A stretch of 64,000 nucleotides of DNA from Porphyrobacter sp. IPPAS B-1204. Lineage in GTDB: Bacteria > Pseudomonadota > Alphaproteobacteria > Sphingomonadales > Sphingomonadaceae. Both the position numbers and the translations under genes were made by a program. The notes beneath the pieces were generated by a model. It made no database searches. It was not told the DNA's origin and saw only the letters and a list, made by a program, of their open reading frames with translations. Of this stretch, positions 20,694 to 29,640 are shown piece by piece (position 1 is the stretch's first letter; every line of letters starts with the position of its first letter). Location of the stretch: the NCBI GenBank assembly GCA_003724185.1, contig RHGM01000001.1, forward strand, positions 62,001 to 126,000, written 5' to 3'.

Positions 20694-21079
20694 CCTACTC
20701 CCAGCAGGCGCTTGATGAACAAGGCGACATAAAACGCCGCGATCTGCAGCGTCAGCACCGCATCGGCGGACACGGGGTTCTCGCCATCGCTGTCTGTAAT
20801 TCCCGCCACAAAACCGGCACCGAAGCTGAACCCCATGGCAAGGATCACCATTGAAGCGAAAGCGGTGCTCGCCCCGGCGTTCCACAGGCCTTCGGTGTAT
20901 TCATCAGCCTTGCGCGTCCACAGCAGCGCAATGCTGGAGGCTATCAGCAGCAAGGTGCCAAAGATGTCGAAGCCCGCGAGGGCCGGTGTCGCTTGTGCTG
21001 CACCATACAGCAGCAGCCCGGCAAGTCCTGTCCAGCTGGCGGCCATGAAGACACTGGCCTTGTTCATCGAAAGGTTCAT
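20690..21079 (-). CDS. Small membrane protein of the array (member F)
   Basis: Unknown function. 129 residues, four hydrophobic segments. TRKADEYTEGLWNAG (about 55-69) between segments 2 and 3 carries the DEYxxxLW motif. The C-terminus is FIKRLLGVG. It overlaps member G (4 nt) and member E (4 nt), so all are translated from one messenger. An in-frame ATG four codons downstream is also possible. Confidence 0.7.
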   Translation of the reverse strand: MNLSMNKASVFMAASWTGLAGLLLYGAAQATPALAGFDIFGTLLLIASSIALLWTRKADEYTEGLWNAGASTAFASMVILAMGFSFGAGFVAGITDSDGENPVSADAVLTLQIAAFYVALFIKRLLGVG

Positions 21080-21564
21080 CGCGAATCCCTCCAGCGCAGG
21101 AATTGGAAGATGGCGACGAACAGGATCATGTAGCTGATCCAGATGTCGATCATGGCACTACCCACCGAAACCTTGTTCGTCACCCATCGGATCAGCGGCG
21201 GCCCTTCGCTCAACTTGCCCACCCCAAGATAATAGATTGAGGTAACTGCAAAAATTGCCAGAGGGATGGTCGCAGTTGCGTGCGCCAGAACGGCAATGCT
21301 CCGTCGCCACAAAGCATCTAAATAGTCATCTCGCATAAATTTTGCACAGAGCAGAAACGGCAGAATGATCATCCCAACAATTTGAGACACGACAGCGATG
21401 GTAACTACAAGAGGGCCTGGAAGCATCTTCTGAAGATCTTCTTCGATCGCAAAGTCTGCGAGTATCACGAGCACGAACAATGACATTACAACCGCGCTAA
21501 AATTCATCAGCCAGAAATAGCTGCGATAGCGGATGGCTTTCAGAGGCTTGTCCGTTTTTGACAT
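21076..21564 (-). CDS. Small membrane protein of the array (member G, first gene)
   Basis: Unknown function. Using the ATG at 21564 (MSKTDKPLKAIRYRSYFW) gives 162 residues with four hydrophobic segments. The motif KFMRDDYLDALWRRS (about 75-89) and the end FQFLRWRDSR align with member C at the same distances, so G and C are the closest pair. The frame stays open to 21768, but that extension runs through the GC hairpin and is rejected. It is the first gene of the array and lies 77 bp after urcA. Confidence 0.72.
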   Translation of the reverse strand: MSKTDKPLKAIRYRSYFWLMNFSAVVMSLFVLVILADFAIEEDLQKMLPGPLVVTIAVVSQIVGMIILPFLLCAKFMRDDYLDALWRRSIAVLAHATATIPLAIFAVTSIYYLGVGKLSEGPPLIRWVTNKVSVGSAMIDIWISYMILFVAIFQFLRWRDSR

Positions 21565-21600
21565 CGGTTGCTCGGTTTCCGGTCTGGTGGTTATGGCAAG

Positions 21601-21631
21601 CGGCGGAGGGGCGGGGCGTGCCCCTCCGCCG
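21601..21631 (-). terminator. Strong GC hairpin between urcA and the array
   Basis: Perfect 12-bp stem CGGCGGAGGGGC (21601-21612) / GCCCCTCCGCCG (21620-21631) with a 7-nt loop, next to a G8 run (21631-21638). Leftward, it lies just after the urcA stop and before member G. No T-run follows (CTTGCCATAACC), so it could be an inefficient terminator, an RNA stabiliser or an attenuator. Confidence 0.45.
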
Positions 21632-21641
21632 GGGGGGGACA

Positions 21642-21998
21642 TCACACGCCGGGAGTGGCGGCGGGCGATGCGGGGGTGTTCTGGGCGAAGCGCACGCGAT
21701 CCAAGCGGGCGTTGGCGATCGCGACGCGGACCGCCGGGGCGGTCGCCGCCAGCGCGCTTTCGCGGCATTCGCGCTCCAACCGGACCGAGGCACCGTCACG
21801 TCCGCCATTGGCGCACATCTGGCGAACCTTGGTGCGCACCCGATCGTCAAGGCGCGAGACGCCGTCGGTGGTGGTCAGATCAAGATCGTCATGGGCAACA
21901 GGGGCTTCAAACCCGGTCGCATTGACCGGCGAAGCGATAGCGGCGGCGGGGGCCAGCATCAGGGTGGCAGCAATCGCAAGGGGCAGACGAAGGGTCAT
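21642..21998 (-). CDS. UrcA-family secreted protein
   Basis: Small periplasmic protein of unknown function, common in Sphingomonadales and Caulobacterales. The 118 residues begin with a signal peptide (MTLRLPLAIAATLMLAPAAAIA). The mature part has the family pattern: DLDLTTTDGVSRLDDRVR, a first Cys in VRQMCANGG, a second in RECRESALAA, then AIANAR. The two cysteines probably form a disulfide. It is divergent from glyQ and preceded by the tandem repeats at 22047-22117. Confidence 0.87.
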   Translation of the reverse strand: MTLRLPLAIAATLMLAPAAAIASPVNATGFEAPVAHDDLDLTTTDGVSRLDDRVRTKVRQMCANGGRDGASVRLERECRESALAATAPAVRVAIANARLDRVRFAQNTPASPAATPGV

Positions 21999-22046
21999 GA
22001 TGGTTCTCCTGGGGAGGAAGAGTGAGTGTCGTTACAACCTTCCGTT

Positions 22047-22117
22047 ATGTCAGGTTGCCCTGACTATATGTCGCGATTCGCTGACCATGTCAAGATGACC
22101 TGACTTTGTGTCGCCAT
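22047..22117. repeat. Two 31-bp direct repeats with 40-bp period, putative operators
   Basis: Copies at 22047-22077 and 22087-22117 share 25 of 31 positions. Conserved blocks are ATGTCA, CCTGACT and TGTCGC. Within copy 1, GTCAGG-TTGC-CCTGAC is a perfect inverted repeat; copy 2 has a one-base-imperfect version. The 40-bp period is close to four helical turns. The site lies between divergent urcA and glyQ, where a regulator could act on either. The HTH proteins of the neighbouring operon are candidates. Confidence 0.6.
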
Positions 22118-22200
22118 AACGTGACCCGGCCCCTTTGCTGCGGATAGATGCTGCGCTGCGGCATTGACGCTTGAGGGGCGTTCGGCCATGGCGAGCCGCC

Positions 22201-23133
22201 ATGAATGCCGCACCCCTCTTTGCCCCGCCGGCCCGCGATCCGGCCCGCAGTTTTCAGGACATGATCCTGACGCTCCACGACTTCTGGAGCGCCGAGGCGG
22301 GTTGCGTGATTCTCCAGCCCTATGACATGCGCATGGGGGCGGGCACGTTCCACACGGCGACCACGCTGCGTGCGCTCGGGCCGGAGCCGTGGAACGCCGC
22401 ATTCGTGCAGCCCTGCCGCCGGCCGACCGACGGGCGCTACGGCGAAAACCCCAACCGGCTGCAGCATTACTACCAGTATCAGGTGATCCTGAAGCCTTCG
22501 CCGTCCGACATTCAGGAGCTCTATCTCAAGAGCCTCGCGGCCATCGGCATCGACCCGCTGGCGCACGATATCCGCTTTGTCGAGGACGACTGGGAATCGC
22601 CCACGCTGGGCGCATGGGGGCTGGGTTGGGAGGTCTGGTGTGACGGGATGGAAGTCACCCAGTTCACCTATTTCCAGCAGATGGGCGGTTTCGATTGCAA
22701 GCCGGTGGCGGGCGAGCTGACCTATGGGTTGGAACGCCTTGCGATGTACATTCAGGGCGTCGACAACGTTTACGATCTGGCGTTCAATTCCTCGGGCGTG
22801 TCCTACGGCGATGTGTTCCTTGAGAACGAACGCCAGATGTCGAAGTGGAACTTCGAGGTCGCCGACACCGATGCGCTGTTCGATCTTTTCGCCAAGGCCG
22901 AGGCCGAGTGCCGCAATGCGCTGGCCGCAGGCGTGCCGATTGCCGCCTATGAACAGGCTGTTGAGGCGAGCCATGTGTTCAACCTGCTTCAGGCCCGCGG
23001 CGTGATTTCAGTGCAGGAACGCGCCAGCTACATGGGCCGTGTGCGCGATCTGGCGCGCTCGTCCTGCGAGGCTTACGCCGCCAAGATGACGCCGGAATGG
23101 GAAGCGAAATATCCCGGGTGGAGCCTCGTCTGA
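22201..23133 (+). CDS. glyQ: Glycine-tRNA ligase alpha subunit
   Basis: Catalytic subunit of the heterotetrameric bacterial glycyl-tRNA synthetase. Conserved segments are [31 protein letters not shown] (motif 2 area), [20 protein letters not shown] and [12 protein letters not shown]. The ATG at 22201 gives 310 residues, with about 13 extra residues (Pro/Ala-rich) before the usual SFQDM start. The stop overlaps the glyS start by 1 nt (TGATG), ensuring coupled production of both subunits. Confidence 0.97.
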   Translation: MNAAPLFAPPARDPARSFQDMILTLHDFWSAEAGCVILQPYDMRMGAGTFHTATTLRALGPEPWNAAFVQPCRRPTDGRYGENPNRLQHYYQYQVILKPSPSDIQELYLKSLAAIGIDPLAHDIRFVEDDWESPTLGAWGLGWEVWCDGMEVTQFTYFQQMGGFDCKPVAGELTYGLERLAMYIQGVDNVYDLAFNSSGVSYGDVFLENERQMSKWNFEVADTDALFDLFAKAEAECRNALAAGVPIAAYEQAVEASHVFNLLQARGVISVQERASYMGRVRDLARSSCEAYAAKMTPEWEAKYPGWSLV

Positions 23134-25337
23134 TGGCTGACTTCCTGCTCGAACTGCGCTGCGAGGAAATCCCCGCCCGGATGCAACCGAAGGCCAAGGA
23201 GGATCTGGCGCGGTTGTTTACCGATGCCCTGACCAAGGCCGGATTGACGGCGGGTTCGGTTGAAACCTTCGCCACGCCGCGCCGCTTGGCCCTGATCGCC
23301 AAAGACCTGCCGCTTGCCACCGAGGCTGTCAGCGAAGAAACCAAGGGGCCGAAAGTCGGCGCACCGCCGCAGGCGCTGGAGGGTTTCCTGCGCAAGGTTG
23401 GCCTCACCGCGGAACAGCTGGTCGAGCGTGACGGGGTCTACTTCGCCGTGGTCGAGAAGCCTGGGCGCGAAACCGCCGAGGTGCTGGCCGAAGCGATCCC
23501 GGCGATCATCCGCGCCTTTCCCTGGCCCAAATCAATGCGCTGGGGCGCAGCGTCGCTCAGCACGGAGTCGCTGCGCTGGGTGCGGCCGCTTTCGGGTATC
23601 ATCGCCCTGCTGGATGGCGCGGTGGTGCCTTGTAAGGTTGACGGGATCGCCAGCGGGCGGACGACGATGGGGCACCGTTTCCATCATTCCGGCCCGGTCG
23701 AGATTGCCAATGCCGGGGCCTATATCGAAACCCTGCGCGCGGCCCATGTGGTCGTCCATTTCTCCGAACGGTGCAAACTGATCCGCGAGGCCGCAGCCCG
23801 CGCCGCCGCCGAGGCTGGCTTGACGCTGGTTGCCGACGAGGGGCTGGTAATCGAGAACGCCGGGCTGACCGAATGGCCCGTGCCGCTGCTGGGCCGCTTC
23901 GATGAGGTTTTCCTCGATGTGCCGCCTGAAGTGATCCAGCTGACTGCGCGGGTGAACCAGAAGTATTTCGTGTGCGAAGATGCGGACGGTAAACTCGCTA
24001 ACGCTTTCATCTGCACCGCCAATATCGATGCGAATGACCCGGCTGTGGTGGTTGACGGCAACCGGAAGGTGCTGGCCGCAAGGCTCTCAGACGCAAGGTT
24101 TTTCTGGGAACAGGACCAGAAAACCCCGCTCGCCGTCCATGCGGAAAAGCTGGCGCGGATCACCTTCCACGAGAAGCTGGGCACGGTCGCCGACAAGGCC
24201 CTGCGCGTGGCCAAGCTGGCGCGTTGGTTGTGCGAGGAGGGGATTGTAGCCGCCGATCCCGCACTGGCCGAACAGGCCGCGCGCCTGTGCAAGGCTGATC
24301 TCGTCACCGAGATGGTCGGAGAGTTCCCCGAATTGCAGGGCCTTATGGGCGGTTATTACGCCGCCAAGGAAGGCCTGCCGCAGGAAGTTTCGGACGCGAT
24401 CCGCGATCACTACAAGCCGGTCGGGCAGGGCGATGATGTGCCGACCGCGCCGGTGACTGTGGCTGTGTCGCTGGCGGATAAGTTGGATACAATTGCGGGC
24501 TTCTTCCTGATCAATGAAAAGCCGACAGGTTCGAAAGACCCTTTCGCGCTCCGGCGTGCGGCCATCGGCGTTCTCGACTTGGTGGTGAAGAACAGCCTCA
24601 GAATGGAGACCATGCACTTCTTCGCACGAGCAGCGGGAGCGTATGCCCGCCAGCTTGAGCGCCGCCCTGAGTTCCAGGGCGATGGTGAAGATGGGCTTGG
24701 CAAACTGCTGACGCCTGAGTTCTATAGCGCTGTAACGGATTTCGTGCTCGAGCGCCTTAAGGTGCAGCAGCGTGCGAACGGCGTTCGTCACGATCTGATG
24801 GATGCTGTTGCGGCTTTGGGGGATGATCAACCTGTCCGCCTGCTCGCCCGCGTCCACGCCCTGCAAGCCTTCGTCGGCACCGAGGACGGCACAAACCTCC
24901 TCGCGGGCTACAAGCGCGCGGCCAATATCCTCAAGAAGGAAGACTGGCGCGGGATCGAGGGGGAAATTTCCCAGACCGGCGAGGAAGACCCGCTGGCGAT
25001 GGTGGACGATCCCGATCTCGCCCCCGTGATCGCGGCCAAGATGGCCGAGCGGCACCTCGCCGAAACCCACCTTTCCTACACCCCCGAACCGGCGGAAAAG
25101 GCGTTGATCGACGCGCTTGCCGCTGCCGCGCCCGGGGCTGCCGAGGCGGTGGACAGCGAACGGTTCGCCGATGCGATGGCTGCGCTGGCCACCTTGCGCG
25201 CACCCATCGACCGGTTCTTTGAAGAGGTGACCGTCAACGCCGAAGAGGCTGATAAGCGTGCCGCGCGGCTTGCGCTGTTGGCACGGTTCCGCGATGCGGT
25301 GCACCGGGTCGCAGATTTCAGCCGGATCGAGGGATGA
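23133..25337 (+). CDS. glyS: Glycine-tRNA ligase beta subunit
   Basis: tRNA-binding subunit of glycyl-tRNA synthetase. From ATG 23133 ([17 protein letters not shown], the family N-terminus) it encodes 734 aa. Visible are the B3/4-like region with RRLALIAKDL, LRWVRPLSGIIALLDG and GHRFHHSGPVEI, the HD-like domain around LVTEMVGEFPELQGLMGGYYA, and the C-terminal anticodon-binding helical part. Length slightly exceeds E. coli GlyS (689). Start overlaps the glyQ stop. Confidence 0.97.
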   Translation: MADFLLELRCEEIPARMQPKAKEDLARLFTDALTKAGLTAGSVETFATPRRLALIAKDLPLATEAVSEETKGPKVGAPPQALEGFLRKVGLTAEQLVERDGVYFAVVEKPGRETAEVLAEAIPAIIRAFPWPKSMRWGAASLSTESLRWVRPLSGIIALLDGAVVPCKVDGIASGRTTMGHRFHHSGPVEIANAGAYIETLRAAHVVVHFSERCKLIREAAARAAAEAGLTLVADEGLVIENAGLTEWPVPLLGRFDEVFLDVPPEVIQLTARVNQKYFVCEDADGKLANAFICTANIDANDPAVVVDGNRKVLAARLSDARFFWEQDQKTPLAVHAEKLARITFHEKLGTVADKALRVAKLARWLCEEGIVAADPALAEQAARLCKADLVTEMVGEFPELQGLMGGYYAAKEGLPQEVSDAIRDHYKPVGQGDDVPTAPVTVAVSLADKLDTIAGFFLINEKPTGSKDPFALRRAAIGVLDLVVKNSLRMETMHFFARAAGAYARQLERRPEFQGDGEDGLGKLLTPEFYSAVTDFVLERLKVQQRANGVRHDLMDAVAALGDDQPVRLLARVHALQAFVGTEDGTNLLAGYKRAANILKKEDWRGIEGEISQTGEEDPLAMVDDPDLAPVIAAKMAERHLAETHLSYTPEPAEKALIDALAAAAPGAAEAVDSERFADAMAALATLRAPIDRFFEEVTVNAEEADKRAARLALLARFRDAVHRVADFSRIEG

Positions 25338-25368
25338 AAGCCCCCGGTCCCCTGTCCGTCCGCTCAGG

Positions 25369-25423
25369 AAATTCATTGAATTTCATAGAGCTGGTTTCGA
25401 AAAGCAGGGTGACAGCGTGTCAC
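25369..25423. promoter_or_regulatory. Two palindromes upstream of ppdK
   Basis: Two perfect odd palindromes lie in the 118-bp gap: AAATTCA-T-TGAATTT (25369-25383) and GTGACA-GCG-TGTCAC (25409-25423). Their centres are 40 bp apart. Both are of operator size. The second lies 33 bp before the ppdK ATG, where a repressor could block the promoter. No regulator gene for them is recognisable nearby. Confidence 0.45.
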
Positions 25424-25455
25424 TTGTGTAACCTACACCAGTTGCAGGAACTGCC

Positions 25456-28128
25456 ATGACATTGAAGACGGTCTATGTTTTCGGAGGCAACGCCGACCAC
25501 TCCGATCCGCGCCAGAAGGACAAGACCGTCAGTGGGGGCAAGGGCGCAAACCTTGCGGAAATGGCCAGCATCGGCCTGCCGGTCCCTCCGGGTTTCACCA
25601 TAACCACTGAAGAATGCGTGCGTTATCTGCAGGATGGCGCGGATTTTTCCGATGGCTTGCGAACGGCAGTCGCCGAAGCGCTGAAGCACGTCGAAGCGAC
25701 CGTGGGCAAGAATTTCGGCGACGCCGCCGATCCGTTGCTGGTGTCCGTGCGTTCCGGCGCACGTGTGTCGATGCCGGGGATGATGGACACGGTGCTGAAC
25801 CTTGGCCTCAATGATGCGACCGTGGCGGGGCTTGCCGCATCGAGTGGCGATGCGCGCTTTGCCTGGGACAGCTACCGCCGTTTCATCCAGATGTATTCGG
25901 ACGTGGTTCTCGGGATTGATCATGGCCTGTTCGAAGAGGCGCTTGAGATCGTCAAGGAAGACAAGGGCTTCTATAACGATACCGAGATGTTGTCTGAAGA
26001 CTGGCAGGCGCTGGTCAGCCAGTTCAAGGGTATTGTCGAGGAAGAACTGGGCCGTCCGTTCCCGCAGGATGTGCACGAACAATTGTGGGGCGCGATCCGC
26101 GCCGTGTTCGACAGCTGGGATTCTGATCGCGCCAAGGTCTACCGCCGCTTGAACGACATTCCGGGCGACTGGGGCACCGCGGTCAATGTGCAGGCGATGG
26201 TGTTCGGCAACATGGGCGACACCAGCGCCACCGGCGTCGCCTTCACCCGCGATCCGGCGACCGGCACCCGGGCCTATTACGGCGAATACCTCATCAACGC
26301 GCAGGGCGAGGACGTGGTTGCGGGCATCCGCACGCCGCAATACCTGACCAAGGCTGCGCGCGAGGCGGCAGGCGCCAAGCCGCTGTCGATGGAAGAGGCG
26401 CTGCCTGACGCTTACACCGAACTCGCCCGTGTGTTCGACCTGCTGGAACTTCATTACAAGGACATGCAGGACATTGAATTCACGGTAGAACGTGGCAAGC
26501 TGTGGATGCTCCAGACCCGCTCGGGCAAGCGCACCGCAAAGGCCGCGCTGAAGATGGCGGTCGACATGGTGGCAGAGGGCCTGATTGACGAACGTGAAGC
26601 GGTCCGCCGGGTCGATCCGATGGCGCTGGACCAATTGCTTCACCCGACGCTCGATCCCAAGGCCGAGCGCAATGTGCTGACGACCGGCCTGCCTGCCTCT
26701 CCGGGGGCGGCGGCGGGCAAGATCGTGCTGGATGCCGACACAGCCGAGCAATGGGCCGGGCGCGGCGAGAAGGTCATTCTGGTGCGGGTTGAAACCTCGC
26801 CAGAGGATATTCACGGGATGCACGCAGCACAGGGTATCCTGACCGCGCGCGGCGGGATGACCAGCCATGCGGCGGTGGTGGCCCGCGGAATGGGGCGGCC
26901 GTGTGTTTCGGGTGCGGGGGCCGTTTCGATCGACCGCGCAACCCGGACCCTGAGGATCGGCACGACCGAGCTGAAGGAAGGCGATGCGATCACCCTCGAC
27001 GGGGCGACCGGGCAGGTCATGCTCGGCATCGTGCCGACGGTCGAGCCGGAGCTGGCGGGTGATTTCGGCACACTGATGGTGTGGGCCGACAAGCTGCGCC
27101 GCATGAAGGTGCGCACCAATGCCGAAACGCCCGAAGATTGCCGCATGGCGCGGCAGTTCGGTGCGGAGGGCATCGGGCTTTGCCGGACTGAACACATGTT
27201 CTTTGAAGCGTCACGTATCTCGCTGGTGCGCCAGATGATTCTGGCGGACGACGAGGCTGGCCGCAGGCGCGCACTGGAGCAATTGTTGCCCGAACAACGC
27301 GCCGATTTCACCGCGATCTTCGAGGTGATGGCGGGGCTGCCCTGCACGATCCGCCTGCTTGATCCGCCACTGCACGAGTTCCTGCCGCACGCGGACGAGG
27401 ACTTCGCCGAGCTCGCTGATGCGACGGGGCTGGGGGTCGATCACCTCAAGCGCCGGGCAGGGGAGCTGCACGAATTCAACCCGATGCTCGGCCATCGGGG
27501 CTGCCGTTTGGGGATCACCTATCCCGAAATCTACGAGATGCAGGCACGGGCGATCTTCGAAGCCGTGTGCGCGGTGAAAAAGTCTTCCGGCGAGGCGCCG
27601 CTGCCGGAAATCATGATCCCGCTGGTCGCCACCAAGCGTGAACTCGCCATTCTGCGCGCGCTGGTCGACCGGGTCGCCGAGGCGGTTTTCGCCGAAGTCG
27701 GCACACGGGTCGAATACCTCGTCGGCACCATGATCGAATTGCCGCGTGCCGCGCTGATGGCGGGCGAGATTGCCGAAGAGGGCGCGTTCTTCAGCTTCGG
27801 CACCAATGACCTGACGCAGACCACTCTGGGCGTTTCGCGTGACGATGCGGCGCGGTTCCTCAGCGTCTATGTCGACAAGGGCATCTTCCCCCGCGATCCC
27901 TTCGTCAGCCTCGATATCGAAGGCGTCGGCCAGCTGGTTGAACTGGCGGCGGAGCGGGGCAGGGCGACACGGCCCGACATCAAGCTCGGCATCTGCGGCG
28001 AGCATGGCGGTGATCCGGCAAGCATCGCCTTCTGCGAGAAGGTGGGCCTCGATTACGTCAGCGCCTCACCCTACCGCGTGCCGATTGCGCGGTTGGCCGC
28101 TGCGCAGGCAGCGCTGAAGAGCGCCTAG
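25456..28128 (+). CDS. ppdK: Pyruvate, phosphate dikinase
   Basis: Interconverts pyruvate + ATP + phosphate with PEP + AMP + PPi, a gluconeogenic or anaplerotic step. Domains in 890 residues: N-terminal ATP-grasp (GGKGANLAEMASIGLPVPPG; RSGARVSMPGMMDTVLNLGL), central phosphohistidine domain with TARGGMTSHAAVVARGMG (catalytic His about 471), and C-terminal TIM-barrel PEP domain with IGLCRTEHMFF and GICGEHGGDP (Cys about 847). The stop shares a CTAG with the stop of the convergent methyltransferase. Confidence 0.98.
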   Translation: MTLKTVYVFGGNADHSDPRQKDKTVSGGKGANLAEMASIGLPVPPGFTITTEECVRYLQDGADFSDGLRTAVAEALKHVEATVGKNFGDAADPLLVSVRSGARVSMPGMMDTVLNLGLNDATVAGLAASSGDARFAWDSYRRFIQMYSDVVLGIDHGLFEEALEIVKEDKGFYNDTEMLSEDWQALVSQFKGIVEEELGRPFPQDVHEQLWGAIRAVFDSWDSDRAKVYRRLNDIPGDWGTAVNVQAMVFGNMGDTSATGVAFTRDPATGTRAYYGEYLINAQGEDVVAGIRTPQYLTKAAREAAGAKPLSMEEALPDAYTELARVFDLLELHYKDMQDIEFTVERGKLWMLQTRSGKRTAKAALKMAVDMVAEGLIDEREAVRRVDPMALDQLLHPTLDPKAERNVLTTGLPASPGAAAGKIVLDADTAEQWAGRGEKVILVRVETSPEDIHGMHAAQGILTARGGMTSHAAVVARGMGRPCVSGAGAVSIDRATRTLRIGTTELKEGDAITLDGATGQVMLGIVPTVEPELAGDFGTLMVWADKLRRMKVRTNAETPEDCRMARQFGAEGIGLCRTEHMFFEASRISLVRQMILADDEAGRRRALEQLLPEQRADFTAIFEVMAGLPCTIRLLDPPLHEFLPHADEDFAELADATGLGVDHLKRRAGELHEFNPMLGHRGCRLGITYPEIYEMQARAIFEAVCAVKKSSGEAPLPEIMIPLVATKRELAILRALVDRVAEAVFAEVGTRVEYLVGTMIELPRAALMAGEIAEEGAFFSFGTNDLTQTTLGVSRDDAARFLSVYVDKGIFPRDPFVSLDIEGVGQLVELAAERGRATRPDIKLGICGEHGGDPASIAFCEKVGLDYVSASPYRVPIARLAAAQAALKSA

Positions 28129-28889
28129 GTTCCGGCCAGCGAGCGTCGCCCGGTGAGGGTGACGATCTCGAATGTCTCGGGCGTCTTCCCTTCCGCATCT
28201 GCGCGGGCGGCGAAGGCGGCGCGCGCGCGGGCGAGGGCGGCTTTGCCCAGCGGTGCGGCAGGCTTGGCCAGAGCGTTGCCGAGGCCCTGATCGCGCAAGT
28301 CCGCAACAAGCCGGTCAAGCGCCGCATAACGCACCGTCAGCGCGTGGGTATCAACCACCGGGTCTTTCCAGCCAGCCCGTTGCAGCAGCCCCGGCGCAGC
28401 GCGTGGATCGACCAGCGGGTGGATACGGGCAGCGGGCCGGTCAGGCTCGGCAGCAAGCATCGCCGCGCGCAAAGCGGGAAGGCTCTGGCCGCCGATGAAA
28501 TGGGCCATGACCAGCCCGCCCGGAACAAGGGCGGCGCGCAAGTGGATCAGAGCGCCGGGCAGATCGTTGACCGCATCGAGCACGCCCATAACCACGATCA
28601 GATCATACCCGCCCGACGGAAAGGGAGTCTCCGGATCGAGCGCCTGGGGCGTATCGACAGATCGGCCTTGCTCCGCCAAGGCGCGCGCCAGTTCTCCGGT
28701 CCAGTCGCCCAGAACCAATGCGCGGCGCCCTTCGTGGCGCAGGAAGGCGAGGCGGTCGAGCGTGTCCTCGATCATGTCTGCGGCGATGAAACACGCGGCA
28801 TCCGGGCCGGACACACGCCGGCGCGCACGCATGACGCGGGAATCGCGGCGGCGGGCGCTGAAGATGGTGGGGATCGCAGGCACTGTCAT
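28125..28889 (-). CDS. SAM-dependent methyltransferase (BioC/NDUFAF5-like)
   Basis: Probable class I methyltransferase. Starting at ATG 28889 (MTVPAIPTIFSARRRDSRVM) gives 254 residues. The N-terminus resembles alphaproteobacterial proteins near mitochondrial NDUFAF5. Residues about 45-60 give the SAM loop (ALVLGDWTGELARAL, lacking the classical GxGxG), then PSGGYDLIVVMGVLDAVNDL and LVPGGLVMAHFIGG. It is divergent from comF with about 55 bp between starts, and convergent with ppdK. The substrate is not predictable. Confidence 0.8.
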   Translation of the reverse strand: MTVPAIPTIFSARRRDSRVMRARRRVSGPDAACFIAADMIEDTLDRLAFLRHEGRRALVLGDWTGELARALAEQGRSVDTPQALDPETPFPSGGYDLIVVMGVLDAVNDLPGALIHLRAALVPGGLVMAHFIGGQSLPALRAAMLAAEPDRPAARIHPLVDPRAAPGLLQRAGWKDPVVDTHALTVRYAALDRLVADLRDQGLGNALAKPAAPLGKAALARARAAFAARADAEGKTPETFEIVTLTGRRSLAGT

Positions 28890-28944
28890 GGGCGGTGCCC
28901 TGCCGCGCTTGCCAGCAGAGCGCAAGCCATGCGAGACTGCGCCG

Positions 28945-29640
28945 ATGGCAGTGGTCGCACATCTCGCCAAGCATTTCGCGCCCGTGGTGGATGGCCTCTA
29001 TCCGCCGCGCTGCCCTTCGTGCGGGGTGGCGATTTCCAGCCAGGCCGGGCTGTGCGGGACATGCTGGGCCACGCTGGACGTTCCGGCTCAGGCCGATGTG
29101 CCGGGACACGCCGTTCCAGTCTATGCGGCGACCTATTACAACGATACCTCACGCAAGCTGGTGCTGGCTTACAAGCATGGCGGGCGCATAGCGCTGGCTC
29201 GGTTGCTTGCCCGGATGATCGCTGCCCAATTGCCCGAGCCTCAGGCCGGTGCAAGGCTCCCGCTGCTGGTACCCGTCCCGCTGCACCGCTGGCGCCTGTG
29301 GCAACGCGGGTTCAATCAGGCGGCGCTGTTGGCGAGTGAACTGGCGCGGATGGGCAAGGGAGAGGTGGAGGTTGCGGGACTGTTGCGGCATCGGCGCACG
29401 CCCAATCTCGGCGGTCTGGGCCGCGACGCGCGCGAGCGGGTGCTGACCGGGGCGATCCGGCTCAATCCGGGCCATGCGATGCAGTTTGCGGGGCGTGATG
29501 TCGTGCTGGTTGACGATGTGCTGACCAGCGGCGCGACAAGCCGCGCCTGCATCGCGGCGATTGCATCGGCCAAGCCGGCGTCAATCGCGGTCGCCTGTTT
29601 CGCCCGCGTTGATGAACGGCACCGCCATTTCGACCTTTGA
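28945..29640 (+). CDS. ComF-family phosphoribosyltransferase-like protein
   Basis: ComF/GntX family protein, linked to DNA uptake in competent bacteria, with unclear biochemical activity. The 231 residues contain an N-terminal zinc-ribbon-like region, CPSCGVAISSQAGLCGTCW, then a phosphoribosyltransferase fold with YKHGGRIALARLLA, VPVPLHRWRLWQRGFNQAALLA and the PRPP loop DVVLVDDVLTSGAT. The start at ATG 28945 (MAVVAHLAKHFAPVVDGLYP) matches relatives. A GC hairpin follows. Confidence 0.9.
   Translation: MAVVAHLAKHFAPVVDGLYPPRCPSCGVAISSQAGLCGTCWATLDVPAQADVPGHAVPVYAATYYNDTSRKLVLAYKHGGRIALARLLARMIAAQLPEPQAGARLPLLVPVPLHRWRLWQRGFNQAALLASELARMGKGEVEVAGLLRHRRTPNLGGLGRDARERVLTGAIRLNPGHAMQFAGRDVVLVDDVLTSGATSRACIAAIASAKPASIAVACFARVDERHRHFDL

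Noticed and set aside
20694..20885. Longer version of member E starting at 20885
   Set aside because: The extra 64 residues are a frame-shifted reading of member F and Arg-rich. ATG 20693 with a ribosome site and 4-nt overlap is far better.
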